DNA of 64,000 nt, from assembly GCF_003843835.1 (NCBI RefSeq), contig NZ_RKQL01000002.1, positions 357,624-421,623 on the forward strand, read 5' to 3'. Source of the stretch: Tibeticola sediminis (GTDB taxonomy: Bacteria > Pseudomonadota > Gammaproteobacteria > Burkholderiales > Burkholderiaceae_C). The notes beneath the pieces were generated by a model that worked only from the letters and a program-made list of their open reading frames with translations, had not been told where the DNA came from and did not search any database. Position 1 is the stretch's first letter. Each line of letters begins with the position of its first letter. A program made the translations under genes and the position numbers. This document shows, piece after piece, positions 52,082-62,713 of the stretch.

Positions 52082-52453
52082 TTACCCCTCGTCCTTCGCA
52101 CGCGAAGCAACGGCCTTGGAAATCAACGCGTTCATGTCGGCCGCGCGCTCCGGTGTGCGGTCGTACACGAAATGCAGCGTGGGCACCGTGTGGATGTGCA
52201 GCCGCTTGAAGAGCAAGGAACGCAGATAGCCAGCCGCCGCGTTGAGCCCTTCGGCGCTCGCTTCGGCGTCGCCGGTCAGCACGCTGAAGTACACCTTGGC
52301 ATGGGCGTAATCGGGCGTCACTTCCACCGATTGGATGGTGACAAAGCCCACCCGCGGATCCTTGACTTCGCGCGGAATCAGCTCGGCCAGATCCCGCTGG
52401 ATCTGGTCGGCCACGCGGTAGCCTCGATTGGGGGTGGTGGACTTCCTTTTCAT
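52082..52453 (-). CDS. rbfA: Ribosome-binding factor A
   Basis: 123 residues from the ATG at 52453 ([20 protein letters not shown]); a start eight codons earlier is possible. KH-like fold with [20 protein letters not shown] and [18 protein letters not shown]. Cold-shock factor for 16S maturation. It lies 24 bases after infB and three before truB. Confidence 0.95.
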   Translation of the reverse strand: MKRKSTTPNRGYRVADQIQRDLAELIPREVKDPRVGFVTIQSVEVTPDYAHAKVYFSVLTGDAEASAEGLNAAAGYLRSLLFKRLHIHTVPTLHFVYDRTPERAADMNALISKAVASRAKDEG

Positions 52454-52477
52454 CTCAAAACCAGCGACAGGCGCCAA

Positions 52478-55348
52478 TCACAGCGTCCGAGCGACTTCCT
52501 TGACATCGAAGAACTCGAGCTGGTCGCCTTCCTTGATGTCGTTGTAGTTCTTCAGCTTGATCCCGCACTCGAAGCCCTCGCGAACCTCGCGCACATCGTC
52601 CTTGAGGCGCTTGAGCGACTCGATCTCGCCGGTATAGATCACCACGTTGTCGCGCAGCAGGCGGAAGTGGGCATTGCGATGCACCATGCCCGACGTGACC
52701 AGACAGCCCGCCACCGTGCCGATCTTCGAAGCCACGAAAACCGTGCGGATCTCTGCCGTCCCGATCACCTCTTCACGACGCTCCGGCGCCAGCATGCCCG
52801 ACATCGCCACCTTCAAATCGTCGACGGCGTCGTAAATGATGCTGTAGTAACGAATCTCGACGCCGCTGTTTTCGGCGAGCTTGCGGGCGTTGGCATCGGC
52901 GCGGGTGTTGAAACCAATGATGATCGCCTTCGATGCAATCGCCAGGTTCACGTCCGACTCGCTGATGCCGCCCACACCCGCGTAGACGAGCTGAATCTTC
53001 ACCTCGTCGGTCGAGAGCTTCAACAGAGCCTGGGACAGCGCCTCTTGCGAGCCCTGAACATCCGCCTTGATGATGATCGGAAGCGTCTTGACCTCGCCCG
53101 CCGCCATGTTCGCAAACATGTTTTCGAGCTTCGCGGCCTGCTGCTGTGCCAGCTTGGTGTTGCGGAACTTCCCGGCGCGATAGGTGGCGATTTCGCGCGC
53201 CCGACGTTCGTCGGACATGACGATGAACTCGTCGCCTGCCTGCGGCACCTCGGTCAAGCCCTGCACCTCGGCCGGAATCGACGGCCCCGCGGACTTGATC
53301 GGCTTGCCATTCTCATCGAGCATGGCACGCACCCGTCCATAGGTCTGCCCAGCCAGAACCACATCCCCGACCTTGAGCGTGCCGGACTGCACCAGCACGG
53401 TCGCCAGGGGGCCGCGGCCTTTGTCGAGACGCGCTTCGATCACGATGCCCTTGGCCATCGCATCGACCGGCGCCTTGAGCTCGAGTACTTCGGCCTGCAA
53501 CAGCACCTGTTCGAGCAACTCATCGATGCCCTGGCCGGTCTTGGCAGATACGGGTACGAACGGCGAGTCGCCTCCAAACTCTTCGGGCACGACCTCTTCC
53601 ACGACCAGCTCGTTCTTGACCCGCTCGGGGTTCGCGTCGGGCTTATCGATCTTGTTGATCGCCACCACGATGGGCACGCCGGCCGCTTTCGCGTGCTTGA
53701 TCGCCTCGCGGGTTTGCGGCATCACGCCGTCGTCCGCTGCGACGACCAGAATCACGATGTCGGTCGCCTTCGCCCCGCGGGCCCGCATGGCCGTGAAAGC
53801 CTCGTGACCCGGCGTATCCAGGAAGGTGATCACCCCACGCGGCGTCTCGACGTGATACGCGCCAATGTGCTGCGTGATCCCCCCGGCCTCGCCGGCAGCC
53901 ACTTTGGAGCGGCGGATGTAGTCCAGCAAAGACGTCTTGCCGTGGTCGACGTGACCCATCACGGTCACCACCGGTGGGCGCGGCAAGGCCTCGGCCTGCT
54001 GCTGTGCGCCTTCCTCGTCGATGAATGCTTCCGGGTCATCGAGCGCCGCAACGACCGCCTTGTGGCCCATCTCCTCGACCACGATCATGGCCGTGTCCTG
54101 GTCCAGCGGCTGGTTGATGGTGGCCATCTGGCCGAGCTTCATCAACTGCTTGATGACCTCCGACGCCTTCACCGCCATCTTGTGCGCCAGCTCGGCGACG
54201 GTGATCGTCTCGGGCACATGAACCTCGAGCACCCGTTGCTCGCTGGTTTGCATCGACGCATTCGAACCATCCTGACGATCGCGCTCGCCGCGCCGACCGC
54301 CGCCCTTGGGGCCGCCGCGCCAACTGCCACGACCGACACCCCCGGAAGTGTCGCCTCGCGTGGGCAAGGCCTTCTTCTTGCCAGGCTCTCCGGCCCAGCT
54401 CGACGAAAGCTTGGCCGATTTCACCTCTTTGTTCGCACCACCACCGGCAGGTGCTGCACCCGTACGGGCCGCGGTCGCGCCTGCAGCGGCGGCCGGCTTG
54501 TGTAGCGTACCCTTGAGCCCCGCATCAGCTGCTTTGGCCGCCGGCTTGGTCTCTTCGGGCTTTTTGGCGACCAGAACCTTCTTCGGGGCGTTCATCATGG
54601 CCCGAATGGCCTCGGCCTCCGCCAAGGCCTTGGCACGCCGCTCATTGAGCTCGCGCAGGCGCGCCGCTTCCTCTTCGGCGCGGGCCGCCGCTTCGGCTGC
54701 GGCCTTGGCCTGAGCCTCGGCGCGCGCCGCCGCCTCCGCCTTGGCGCGGTCTTCCTGTTCACGAACCTGATCGTTGTCCGGTTTCGAGGCCGAGGCAGCT
54801 TTCGTCTGGGCTGCCGCTTCGGCAGCCGCTTGCCGAGCCGCCTCGCGTTCGGCCTCGGCGGCGCGCTCGCGTGCCTCCTGCTCTTCACGCTGGCGGCGTC
54901 GCTCCGCGAGCTCCTCCTCCTGGCGACGCATCAGCTCCGCCTGCTGGCGGGCTTCCTGTTCGCGGCGCGCCAGCTCGGCGTCGTCGGCCTCGGGCGCCAC
55001 GGCGGAGACGGGCTCTGGCGCGGGCGCAGGCGCGGGTGCTGCAAGCTCCTCGTCACGCTTGACGAACGTGCGCTTCTTGCGAACCTCGACCTGGATGGTG
55101 CGGGCGCGACCGCTGGCGTCGGCCTGCTTGATTTCGCTGGTGGATCGCTTGGTCAGCGTGATCTTCTTGCGCTCGCCGGCGGTGCCATGGACGGACTGCA
55201 GGTAACCCAGCAGCTTGACCTTGTCCGCTTCCGTGAGCGCATCCGAAGCCGATTGTTTGGACACACCGGCCGCACGCAACTGCTCGAGCAGCGTTTCGGT
55301 CGATTTCTTGAGTTCAGCAGCGAACTCGGCAACGGTGGTACTGGACAT
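52478..55348 (-). CDS. infB: Translation initiation factor IF-2
   Basis: 956 residues. An N-terminal IF2 domain ([20 protein letters not shown]), a long charged Ala/Glu/Arg-rich coil (about 130-250), a Gly/Arg linker, then G domain with [23 protein letters not shown] and [13 protein letters not shown]. Domains II-IV complete fMet-tRNA binding. The long coil and linker are typical of betaproteobacterial IF-2. It lies 24 bases after nusA. Confidence 0.97.
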   Translation of the reverse strand: MSSTTVAEFAAELKKSTETLLEQLRAAGVSKQSASDALTEADKVKLLGYLQSVHGTAGERKKITLTKRSTSEIKQADASGRARTIQVEVRKKRTFVKRDEELAAPAPAPAPEPVSAVAPEADDAELARREQEARQQAELMRRQEEELAERRRQREEQEARERAAEAEREAARQAAAEAAAQTKAASASKPDNDQVREQEDRAKAEAAARAEAQAKAAAEAAARAEEEAARLRELNERRAKALAEAEAIRAMMNAPKKVLVAKKPEETKPAAKAADAGLKGTLHKPAAAAGATAARTGAAPAGGGANKEVKSAKLSSSWAGEPGKKKALPTRGDTSGGVGRGSWRGGPKGGGRRGERDRQDGSNASMQTSEQRVLEVHVPETITVAELAHKMAVKASEVIKQLMKLGQMATINQPLDQDTAMIVVEEMGHKAVVAALDDPEAFIDEEGAQQQAEALPRPPVVTVMGHVDHGKTSLLDYIRRSKVAAGEAGGITQHIGAYHVETPRGVITFLDTPGHEAFTAMRARGAKATDIVILVVAADDGVMPQTREAIKHAKAAGVPIVVAINKIDKPDANPERVKNELVVEEVVPEEFGGDSPFVPVSAKTGQGIDELLEQVLLQAEVLELKAPVDAMAKGIVIEARLDKGRGPLATVLVQSGTLKVGDVVLAGQTYGRVRAMLDENGKPIKSAGPSIPAEVQGLTEVPQAGDEFIVMSDERRAREIATYRAGKFRNTKLAQQQAAKLENMFANMAAGEVKTLPIIIKADVQGSQEALSQALLKLSTDEVKIQLVYAGVGGISESDVNLAIASKAIIIGFNTRADANARKLAENSGVEIRYYSIIYDAVDDLKVAMSGMLAPERREEVIGTAEIRTVFVASKIGTVAGCLVTSGMVHRNAHFRLLRDNVVIYTGEIESLKRLKDDVREVREGFECGIKLKNYNDIKEGDQLEFFDVKEVARTL

Positions 55349-55372
55349 AAGTGTTTCTTGCCTCCTTGACCA

Positions 55373-56857
55373 TTACGCCTGGCCCGCGAACCAGTGTTCG
55401 CGCGCCTTCATGATCAATGCCTTGGCTTCGTCTTCCGACTGACCGGTGATCGCCATGAGTTCATCGACCGCCAGATCGGCGAGCTCATCGCGGGTATGAA
55501 TGCCATGCGTCGCGAGCTTGGCAATGAGTTCCGGCGTCAGCCCTTCGAGCGTACGCAGATCCTGCGAGACATCTTCGACGCTTTCCTCGCGGGCGATCTC
55601 CATCGTCAGCAGCGCATCCTTGGCGCGGGCTCGGAGCTCGTTGACCGTCTCCTCGTCGAAGCTCTCGATCTCGAGCATCTCCTGCAACGGCACGTACGCG
55701 ATTTCCTCGAGGCTCGAAAAGCCCTCCTCGATCAGGATGTCGGCAATCTCCTGGTCCACGTCGAGCTTTTCCATGAACAGCTGCCGCAGCGCCGCGGCTT
55801 CTTCCGCGTGCTTTTGCGCCGACTCCGCCGCATCCATGATGTTGATCTTCCAACCAGTCAACTCGGAAGCCAACCGCACGTTCTGCCCGCCGCGGCCAAT
55901 CGCGATCGCCAGGTTTTCCTCATCGACCACCACATCCATCGCATGGCGTTCCTCGTCGACCACGATCGACTGCACGTTGGCCGGTGCCAGCGCACCAATC
56001 ACGAACTGGGCAGGGTCCTCGCTCCAGAGGACGATGTCGACGCGCTCGCCAGCCAGTTCCTGCGTCACCGCGTTCACCCGCGAACCCCGAACCCCCACGC
56101 AGGTACCGATCGGGTCGATGCGCTTGTCGTGGCTCAACACCGCGATCTTGGCGCGGCTTCCCGGATCACGTGCACACGATTTGATCTCCAGCAGCCCTTG
56201 CTCGATCTCGGGCACTTCCTGCCGGAACAGTTCGATCATGAATTCGGGCGCCGTGCGCGACAGCAAAATCGGCGCGCCGCGCAGGCTCAGATCGACCTCC
56301 ATGATCATCGCGCGCACCCGGTCACCGACGCGGAGATTCTCTTTGGGGATCATTTCGCTGCGCTTGAGCCGGCCTTCCACGCGCCCGGACTCGACGATCG
56401 CGTCGCCCTTGTCCATACGCTTGATGACGCCGTTGAAGATCTTTTCGCCGCGGCTCATGAAGTCGTTGAGCAGCATTTCCCGCTCGGCGTCGCGGATCTT
56501 CTGAAGAATGACCTGTTTGGCGGCCATCGCCCCGATTCGGCCGATCGGAACCGAGGGGATCGACTCCTCGATGTAGTCACCGACCTCGACACCGGGCACG
56601 CGCTCGCGCGCATCCATCAACAACTCTTCGGCGTCGGGATTCTGCAAGCCTGCATCGTCTGGGACGACCAGCCAGCGGCGGAACGTCTCGTATTCGCCCG
56701 TATCGCGGTTGATCGACACCCGAATGTCCACATCGCCCGGATAAAGCTTCTTCGTCGCCTGCGCCAGAGCCGCCTCGACCGCCGCAAAAACGACATCGCG
56801 CTCGACGTTCTTCTCGCGCGAGATGGCATCAATCAACATCAACATTTCGCGATTCAT
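55373..56857 (-). CDS. nusA: Transcription termination/antitermination protein NusA
   Basis: 494 residues from the ATG at 56857 ([17 protein letters not shown]). N-terminal RNA-polymerase-binding domain, S1 domain ([20 protein letters not shown]), two KH domains ([38 protein letters not shown]), and two C-terminal acidic repeats ending [20 protein letters not shown], as in E. coli. It is downstream of rimP by 32 bases. Confidence 0.97.
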   Translation of the reverse strand: MNREMLMLIDAISREKNVERDVVFAAVEAALAQATKKLYPGDVDIRVSINRDTGEYETFRRWLVVPDDAGLQNPDAEELLMDARERVPGVEVGDYIEESIPSVPIGRIGAMAAKQVILQKIRDAEREMLLNDFMSRGEKIFNGVIKRMDKGDAIVESGRVEGRLKRSEMIPKENLRVGDRVRAMIMEVDLSLRGAPILLSRTAPEFMIELFRQEVPEIEQGLLEIKSCARDPGSRAKIAVLSHDKRIDPIGTCVGVRGSRVNAVTQELAGERVDIVLWSEDPAQFVIGALAPANVQSIVVDEERHAMDVVVDEENLAIAIGRGGQNVRLASELTGWKINIMDAAESAQKHAEEAAALRQLFMEKLDVDQEIADILIEEGFSSLEEIAYVPLQEMLEIESFDEETVNELRARAKDALLTMEIAREESVEDVSQDLRTLEGLTPELIAKLATHGIHTRDELADLAVDELMAITGQSEDEAKALIMKAREHWFAGQA

Positions 56858-56889
56858 GGCATGCCTCTTTCTAGCTCCATCCAGCCGTA

Positions 56890-57540
56890 TCAATCTGAAT
56901 CATCCGCCGCGAGCGGCTGACGACCATCCAAAACATCATTTTTAGTTGGGGGCAGCTCCGCGGGTTTCGACCCACGCCCCTTGAAATCCACCACCGGAGC
57001 GAGTCGGGCCTCGCGAAGTTCGTCAAGCGCAAACTCCAAAGCCTGCAGCGTCACCGGGCGGCGACGCTTGCCGACCTTGGCACCGGGCTTGACCGCGGGC
57101 TCGTCACTCCAGACGATGCGCCAACGATCCGGTACTGCTTCCGGCCCATCGACACGCTCCAGAACGCCCCGAAACTTCTTTCGACCCGCGCCGAGCCCCG
57201 CAACACCAGCGGCTTCTTTGCCGATCGGCGCCTTGAGCACGACATCGACCAGCGAACCCTGGTAGCGTTCAAAATCGCCCTTGCCCCGCAAGGGCCGATC
57301 GATCCCCGGAGAGGACACTTCGAGCCGCCGATAATCGACCCCCTCGACCTCGAGCGCGAACTGAAGCTGCCGCGTCACCCGCTCGCAGTCCTCGACCGTG
57401 ATGAACTGCGGCTCAGCAGCGCCAGGAGCCCATGGCCAGTCGATCGTGATGCGCAACACCCCCCCAGCGGAGCGTTCAATCTCCACAAGCTCGTACCCGA
57501 GTCCGGTGACAACCTGCTGGACGACGTTTTGTAAAACCAC
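56890..57540 (-). CDS. rimP: Ribosome maturation factor RimP
   Basis: 216 residues from the GTG at 57540, chosen by alignment of [20 protein letters not shown] with the family start; no ribosome site precedes it, and the frame continues upstream through the attenuator. The RimP signature [33 protein letters not shown] is intact. A 30-residue insertion near [15 protein letters not shown] and a C-terminal tail of about 30 residues ([13 protein letters not shown]) make it longer than E. coli RimP. First gene of the operon. Confidence 0.9.
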   Translation of the reverse strand: MVLQNVVQQVVTGLGYELVEIERSAGGVLRITIDWPWAPGAAEPQFITVEDCERVTRQLQFALEVEGVDYRRLEVSSPGIDRPLRGKGDFERYQGSLVDVVLKAPIGKEAAGVAGLGAGRKKFRGVLERVDGPEAVPDRWRIVWSDEPAVKPGAKVGKRRRPVTLQALEFALDELREARLAPVVDFKGRGSKPAELPPTKNDVLDGRQPLAADDSD

Positions 57541-57592
57541 GGGGCGGTAAGGCGCTGCTCGACTGGAAATGTAGGGAAAAATCAGCTCGACC

Positions 57593-57622
57593 AAAAAAAA
57601 CGGGCGGTCAGTACCCGCCCGT
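57593..57622 (-). terminator. Intrinsic terminator / attenuator in the rimP leader
   Basis: Leftward: ACGGGCGG-GTACTGA-CCGCCCGT (57600-57622) followed by eight T residues (complement of 57593-57600). It lies 52 bases before the rimP start and about 17 bases after the -10 candidate, so it sits between promoter and first gene. Because NusA is encoded in this operon and acts at such hairpins, feedback attenuation is plausible. Confidence 0.85.
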
Positions 57623-57639
57623 ATGGTCGTGAGCCGCTG

Positions 57640-57645
57640 ATTATA
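57640..57645 (-). promoter_or_regulatory. Candidate -10 element for the rimP-nusA-infB operon
   Basis: TATAAT (complement of 57640-57645) within TATATAATC. The -35 region is poor (GGGCTT at 17 bases). It lies between the class A repeat and the attenuator. No initiator tRNA gene precedes rimP, unlike in E. coli. Confidence 0.5.
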
Positions 57646-57701
57646 TAGCATCAGCGAGCACCAAGCCCCCCAGTTTGTCCGCCTCACCGGCGCGCAGCGC
57701 C

Positions 57702-57866
57702 TGAGAGGCTGAGAGGGAATCGGTCATGCCCGCTTTGGCGTCCCAAAACACGCCCGAGGGCGTTGCAAATGCGCGCCGTAGCCCGAGCTACGGCTGTGCT
57801 TTGCGCCTACTCGGGCGCGCTTTGTGGCGCCCCTTCGGGCACGCCCAATTCCCTCTCAGCCTCTGA
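57702..57866. repeat. Class A palindromic element, copy 4 (159 bp) flanked by TGA
   Basis: The element is 57705-57863, inverted relative to copies 1-3, with TGA at 57702-57704 and 57864-57866 (TCA on the other strand). The core 57759-57807 is identical to copies 1 and 3. It lies between the divergent rimP operon and fabI, upstream of both promoters rather than after a gene, so terminator action cannot explain this copy. Confidence 0.85.
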
Positions 57867-57968
57867 GCCCGCAGTGTCGTGGCCAGCCACATCGCGCCCC
57901 AGGCCAGCCGCAGAGCCCCATGCGACAATTCCGATCGTTTTGCATCACTTCCTTCGGAGACTACATTC

Positions 57969-58784
57969 ATGAGTGCTTCCCCCGGCTTTCTGGCTGGCAA
58001 AAAGCTGCTGATCACCGGCTTGATCTCGAATCGGTCGATCGCCTACGGCATCGCCCGCGCTTGCCACGCGCAAGGCGCGGAACTCGCGTTCAGCTATGTC
58101 GGCGAGCGCTTCAAAGACCGCATCACCGAATTCGCCGCCGAATTCGGCTCTCGGCTCGTCTTCGAATGCGACGTCTCGAGCGATGAACAGATCGAAGCGC
58201 TGTTCCAGCAACTCGGTGCCGCATGGGGCCGCTTTCATGGTTTCGTGCACAGCATCGGTTTTGCACCCCGCGAAGCCATCTCGGGCGACTTTCTCGATGG
58301 CCTGACCCGCGAGAACTACCGCATCGCCCACGAAATCAGCGCCTACAGCTTTCCGGCAATGGCCAAAGCTGCCTTGCCCTACCTCGAATCCAATGCGTCC
58401 TTACTGACGATGACCTATCTCGGTTCGGAGCGCACGGTTCCCCACTACAACACGATGGGCCTGGCAAAAGCCTCCCTCGAAGCCTCGGTTCGCTACCTGG
58501 CCGAATCCCTGGGCCCGCGAGGCATCCGGGTCAACGGTGTCAGCGCCGGCCCCATCAAAACGCTGGCGGCCAGCGGCATCAAAGACTTCGGCAAGCTGCT
58601 GGCCGTTTCGGCCGCTGCTGCGCCCTTGCGTCGCAACGTAACGATCGAAGAGGTCGGCAACGTCGCGGCCTTTCTGCTGAGCGACCTCGCCAGCGGCGTC
58701 ACCGCTGAGATCACCTATGTCGACGGCGGTTACAACCAGACGGCCGGCGTGTCAAAGGAAATCGTCGACGCACTGGGCCAGTAA
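57969..58784 (+). CDS. fabI: Enoyl-[acyl-carrier-protein] reductase FabI
   Basis: 271 residues from the ATG at 57969 (GGAG upstream); the earlier frame start has no ribosome site. NAD-binding SDR fold with [20 protein letters not shown]. Active-site Tyr-x9-Tyr-x6-Lys is in [20 protein letters not shown] (Tyr and Lys in YNTMGLAK), with the earlier SAYSF tyrosine. It performs the last reduction in fatty-acid elongation. The upstream region holds the class A repeat. Confidence 0.94.
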   Translation: MSASPGFLAGKKLLITGLISNRSIAYGIARACHAQGAELAFSYVGERFKDRITEFAAEFGSRLVFECDVSSDEQIEALFQQLGAAWGRFHGFVHSIGFAPREAISGDFLDGLTRENYRIAHEISAYSFPAMAKAALPYLESNASLLTMTYLGSERTVPHYNTMGLAKASLEASVRYLAESLGPRGIRVNGVSAGPIKTLAASGIKDFGKLLAVSAAAAPLRRNVTIEEVGNVAAFLLSDLASGVTAEITYVDGGYNQTAGVSKEIVDALGQ

Positions 58785-58825
58785 GCTTGCTCCGAACCTG
58801 GCCGATGGATGCCATGGCCGTCCGG

Positions 58826-58849
58826 GGGTGCCCCATGAAGCGGGCACCC
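58826..58849. terminator. Hairpin between convergent fabI and decarboxylase genes
   Basis: GGGTGCCC-8 bases-GGGCACCC, an eight-pair stem 42 bases after the fabI stop and 39 bases after the decarboxylase stop on the other strand. No T-run follows on either strand, so it may be a weak bidirectional terminator or a Rho-associated stem. Confidence 0.45.
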
Positions 58850-58887
58850 TCCAGGACCCTCAGCCATCGAAGGCCAGCCACCCCAGA

Positions 58888-61158
58888 TCAGCGGACGCAA
58901 TCGGCGTAGTACCGACGCACCCCGTCCTTGCCGACCTCTTCCACAAGGCCGTGGATATCGGTTTCGAAGCCCGGGCACTGCGCGTTGAATTCCCTTGAAA
59001 ACTTGAGGTAGTCGACGATCCGCCGGTTGAACACCTCGCCCGGAATCAGCAACGGAATCCCCGGTGGGTAAGGCGTCACCAGCCCCACGGTGATTCGCCC
59101 TTCGAGGGCGTCGATCGGCACCCGCTCGGTTTTTCTCCGAGCGATATGGGCATAGGCCTCGGCCGGCGTCATCGCCGGCTGCAGATCGCTCAGATACATC
59201 TCGGTCGTCAGCCGAGCAATGTCGTATTTCGCATAGAGTTCGTGGATCTGCTGACACAGATCGCGCAGGCCCATGCGTTCGTACTGCGGGAACTTGTGGC
59301 AGAACTCCGGCATGATCCGGCCCATGGGCTGGTTCTTGGCGTAGTCGTCCTTGAACTGCTGCAGTGCGGTCAACATGCTGTTCCATCGGCCCTTCGTGAT
59401 GCCGATGGTGAACATGATGAAGAAGCTGTAGAGCCCGGTCTTTTCGACCACCACCCCGTGCTCGGCCAAGAACTTCGTCACGATGCTGGCGGGAATGCCG
59501 GTTTTCGCAAAGCGGCCATTCAAATCCAGGCCTGGCGTGACGATGGTCGATTTGATCGGGTCCAGCATGTTGAACCCATCGGCGATCTCGCCAAAGCCAT
59601 GCCAGCGGGCGCCCTTGCGGCCCTTGGCATCGCTGCGCAGCACCCAGTCTTGCGCGCGGCCTATCCCCTCCTCGGCGAGCTTGTCCGGGCCCCAGACCTT
59701 GAACCACCAGTCCTCGCCATATTCCATGTCGACCTTGCGCATGGCGCGACGGAAATCGAGCGCCTCGGCGATGCTCTCCTCGACCAGTGCCGTTCCACCG
59801 GGCGGCTCCATCATGGCGGCGGCAACGTCGCAGCTGGCAATGATGCTGTACTGCGGCGAAGTCGAGGTGTGCATCAGGTACGCTTCGTTGAACAGAGCGC
59901 GGTCGAGCTCCACGTTCTCCGAGTTCTGCACCAGCACATGGCTCGCCTGACTGATCCCGGCCAAAAGCTTGTGAACCGACTGAGTGGAATAGACCACGGC
60001 GTGCTTGGGGCGGCGCCGCTTCTTTCCCATCGCGTGAAACGTCCCATAAAACGGGTGAAAGGCGGCGTGGGGCAGCCAGGCTTCATCGAAATGCAGGTTG
60101 TCGACGTAGCCGTCGAGCAGTTCCTTGATGGTTTCCGTGTTGTAGAGCACGCCGTCGTAGGTGGACTGCGTCACCGTCATGATCCGTGGCCGCACCGTCT
60201 CCGCATCCATGTGACGAAGCAAAGGGTTGGCCCGAATCTTCGCTTTGATGGCTTCGGGGGTGAACTCGCTTTGCGGAATCGGGCCGATGATGCCGTAGTG
60301 ATTGCGCGTCGGCTTTAAAAACACCGGGATGGCCCCGGTCATGATGATCGCGTGCAGAACCGACTTATGGCAGTTCCGGTCGACCACCACGACATCCCCG
60401 GGGGCCACCGCGTGGTGCCAGACCATCTTGTTGCTGGTGCTCGTCCCGTTGGTCACGAAGAAGCAGTGATCCGCGTTGAAAATGCGCGCGGCATTACGCT
60501 CACTTTCACCAATCGCTCCGTCGTGGTCGAGCAACTGGCCCAGTTCCTCGACCGCATTGCACACGTCGGCCCGAAGCATGTTCTCACCGTAAAACTGGTG
60601 ATACATCTGGCCCAACGGACTTTTGAGGAACGCCACGCCGCCCGAGTGACCGGGGCAATGCCAGGAATACGACCCGTCCTCGGCGTAATCGAGCAAAGCC
60701 TTGAAAAACGGCGGTTGCAGCCCTTCCAGATAAGACTTGGCTTCGCGGATGATGTGCCGAGCGACGAACTCCGGCGTGTCCTCGAACATATGGATGAAGC
60801 CGTGGAGCTCGCGCAGAATGTCGTTTGGGAGATGCCGGCTGGTCTTCGTCTCGCCGTAGATGTAGATCGGCACGTCTGCGTTCTTGCGCCGCACCTCCTG
60901 GATGAAGGCGCGAAGACTCAGGACCACCGGGTCGAGGTCCGGGCCCTCCGAAAATTCTTCGTCGTCGATCGAGAGAATGAAGGCGCTGGCGCGGCTTTGC
61001 TGCTGGGCAAACTGGCTCAGGTCGCCATAGCTCGTAACCCCGAGCACGTCGAAGCCCTCGTGCTCGATGGCCTGGGCGAGCGCACGAATACTGAGGCCGG
61101 ACGTGTTCTCCGAACGGTAGTCTTCGTCGATGATGACGATCGGGAAGCGAAACTTCAT
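58888..61158 (-). CDS. Arginine/lysine/ornithine decarboxylase (biodegradative type, group III)
   Basis: 756 residues from the ATG at 61158 with GGAG six bases upstream. N-terminal wing domain (RFPIVIIDEDYRSENTSGLS), then the PLP core with Lys397 in YSTQSVHKLLAGISQASHV and NLHFDEAWLPHAAFHPFYG. Closest in style to AdiA/LdcI-type decarboxylases that use H+ to make agmatine or cadaverine; whether the substrate is arginine, lysine or ornithine is not clear by eye. No cognate antiporter gene is adjacent, so an acid-resistance role is not directly supported; polyamine supply is an alternative. Confidence 0.88.
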   Translation of the reverse strand: MKFRFPIVIIDEDYRSENTSGLSIRALAQAIEHEGFDVLGVTSYGDLSQFAQQQSRASAFILSIDDEEFSEGPDLDPVVLSLRAFIQEVRRKNADVPIYIYGETKTSRHLPNDILRELHGFIHMFEDTPEFVARHIIREAKSYLEGLQPPFFKALLDYAEDGSYSWHCPGHSGGVAFLKSPLGQMYHQFYGENMLRADVCNAVEELGQLLDHDGAIGESERNAARIFNADHCFFVTNGTSTSNKMVWHHAVAPGDVVVVDRNCHKSVLHAIIMTGAIPVFLKPTRNHYGIIGPIPQSEFTPEAIKAKIRANPLLRHMDAETVRPRIMTVTQSTYDGVLYNTETIKELLDGYVDNLHFDEAWLPHAAFHPFYGTFHAMGKKRRRPKHAVVYSTQSVHKLLAGISQASHVLVQNSENVELDRALFNEAYLMHTSTSPQYSIIASCDVAAAMMEPPGGTALVEESIAEALDFRRAMRKVDMEYGEDWWFKVWGPDKLAEEGIGRAQDWVLRSDAKGRKGARWHGFGEIADGFNMLDPIKSTIVTPGLDLNGRFAKTGIPASIVTKFLAEHGVVVEKTGLYSFFIMFTIGITKGRWNSMLTALQQFKDDYAKNQPMGRIMPEFCHKFPQYERMGLRDLCQQIHELYAKYDIARLTTEMYLSDLQPAMTPAEAYAHIARRKTERVPIDALEGRITVGLVTPYPPGIPLLIPGEVFNRRIVDYLKFSREFNAQCPGFETDIHGLVEEVGKDGVRRYYADCVR

Positions 61159-61315
61159 GGTGGGCTCCGGCCCCGCAGGGCGTGAGAAAAGGAGAGAGCG
61201 ACGCGCGAGAGCGCGATGAAACAGGCGCGAAGTGTAAGGAATTCGTGCGACCTGCCGTTTGCGTTTACAAGCCAATGCCGCAGAATCCCGACAACTTTGC
61301 AAAAGGGACACATCC

Positions 61316-61771
61316 ATGGCGCAATCGACCGTGTGGTGGCTATTGGCCGGCTCGGCCGTGGTGATGGAACTGCTCACCGGTACTTTTTACCTGCTCATGC
61401 TTGCCCTGGGCCTGGCCGCCGGGGCCCTGGCCGCCCACGCTGGGGCAGGCACCACGGGGCAACTGGTCGCTGCCGCGCTCGTGGGCAGCGGCGCCGTGGT
61501 CGGCTGGTATCTGCGCGACCGGCGCCATGCGGGCGATCCGTCGCCACGCGGCCTGCGCAGCGTCAACCTCGACATCGGCGAAATCGTCCATATCGACGCC
61601 TGGAATCACGACGGCAGCGCCCAGGTCCGCTACCGCGGGGCCAACTGGACCGCTCAACGACGTGGCGACCTCCCCGCCACTACCGGCCCGCACCGCGTGG
61701 TCGAACTCGTCGGCAACCGGTTGCTGGTCGAGCCGGTGGCCTCACCCGCCGCGTCGACAACAGACCATTGA
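61316..61771 (+). CDS. NfeD-like membrane protein
   Basis: 151 residues from the ATG at 61316. Three hydrophobic helices (WWLLAGSAVVMELLTGTFYL, LMLALGLAAGALAAHAGAG, LVAAALVGSGAVVGWYL) then a soluble OB-fold (VNLDIGEIVHIDAWNHDGSA, QVRYRGANWTAQRRGD). This is the short NfeD form that pairs with SPFH proteins such as QmcA, the next gene after 19 bases. Confidence 0.88.
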   Translation: MAQSTVWWLLAGSAVVMELLTGTFYLLMLALGLAAGALAAHAGAGTTGQLVAAALVGSGAVVGWYLRDRRHAGDPSPRGLRSVNLDIGEIVHIDAWNHDGSAQVRYRGANWTAQRRGDLPATTGPHRVVELVGNRLLVEPVASPAASTTDH

Positions 61772-61790
61772 CGTCATCGAAAGCCTGGCC

Positions 61791-62708
61791 ATGACTCTTG
61801 CCATCGTTCTCTTCGTCATTGCGGTGATCTTCATCTACCGCGCCATTCAGGTCGTGCCGCAGCAGAACGCCTGGGTGGTCGAGCGCCTGGGCAAATACCA
61901 CCGCACCCTGCCGCCGGGGCCGAACTTCATCCTGCCGTTCATCGACAAAGTGGCCTACAAACACAGCCTCAAGGAAATCCCGCTCGACGTTCCCAGCCAG
62001 GTCTGCATCACGCGCGACAACACCCAACTCCAGGTCGACGGCATTCTGTACTTCCAGGTCACGGACCCGATGCGCGCGAGCTATGGCTCATCCAACTACA
62101 TCATGGCGGTGACGCAACTCGCCCAAACCTCCCTGCGCAGCGTCATCGGCAAGCTCGAACTCGACAAGACCTTTGAGGAGCGCGACATGATCAACGCGCA
62201 GGTCGTGTCCGCCATCGACGAGGCTGCGCTCAACTGGGGCGTCAAGGTGCTGCGCTATGAGATCAAGGACCTCACCCCGCCGAAGGAAATCCTGCACGCC
62301 ATGCAGCAACAGATCACGGCCGAGCGTGAGAAGCGAGCCCTGATCGCCGCCTCCGAAGGCCGCCGCCAGGAGCAAATCAACATCGCCACCGGCGAACGCG
62401 AAGCCTTCATTGCGCGCTCCGAGGGCGAGAAGCAAGCCGTGATCAACAAAGCCCAGGGCGAGGCCGCCTCCATCAGCGCCGTCGCCGAGGCTACCGCGGG
62501 CGCCATCGAGCGCATCGCCGCAGCCATCCGCCAGCCCGGCGGCGAGCAGGCCGTGCAACTCAAGGTGGCCGAGAAAGCCGTCGAGGCCTACAGCCGCGTC
62601 GCCGCGGACGCCACGACCACGCTCGTCGTGCCCGGCAACATGAGCGAGGTCTCCACCTTGATCGCCTCGGCCATGAAGATGGTGGAATCCACGCGCAGAC
62701 CGGTCTGA
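61791..62708 (+). CDS. qmcA: SPFH/stomatin-family membrane protease regulator QmcA (YbbK)
   Basis: 305 residues from the ATG at 61791. One N-terminal transmembrane helix (about 2-18), SPFH domain (VVPQQNAWVVERLGKYHRTL, PSQVCITRDNTQLQVDGILY), then a coiled coil rich in ITAEREKRALIAASEGRRQEQ-type heptads. With the NfeD partner it forms a membrane microdomain scaffold thought to control FtsH-like proteolysis. The stop is followed within five bases by the TA target of the insertion sequence. Confidence 0.92.
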   Translation: MTLAIVLFVIAVIFIYRAIQVVPQQNAWVVERLGKYHRTLPPGPNFILPFIDKVAYKHSLKEIPLDVPSQVCITRDNTQLQVDGILYFQVTDPMRASYGSSNYIMAVTQLAQTSLRSVIGKLELDKTFEERDMINAQVVSAIDEAALNWGVKVLRYEIKDLTPPKEILHAMQQQITAEREKRALIAASEGRRQEQINIATGEREAFIARSEGEKQAVINKAQGEAASISAVAEATAGAIERIAAAIRQPGGEQAVQLKVAEKAVEAYSRVAADATTTLVVPGNMSEVSTLIASAMKMVESTRRPV

Positions 62709-62713
62709 GCCTA

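Noticed and set aside
51842..54505. An 887-codon plus-strand frame opposite truB, rbfA and infB
   Set aside because: Antisense shadow of infB; composition typical of a reverse-complement frame.
57640..57700. An initiator tRNA gene upstream of rimP
   Set aside because: No cloverleaf or T-loop sequence is present; the interval holds only a promoter-like sequence and then the class A repeat.
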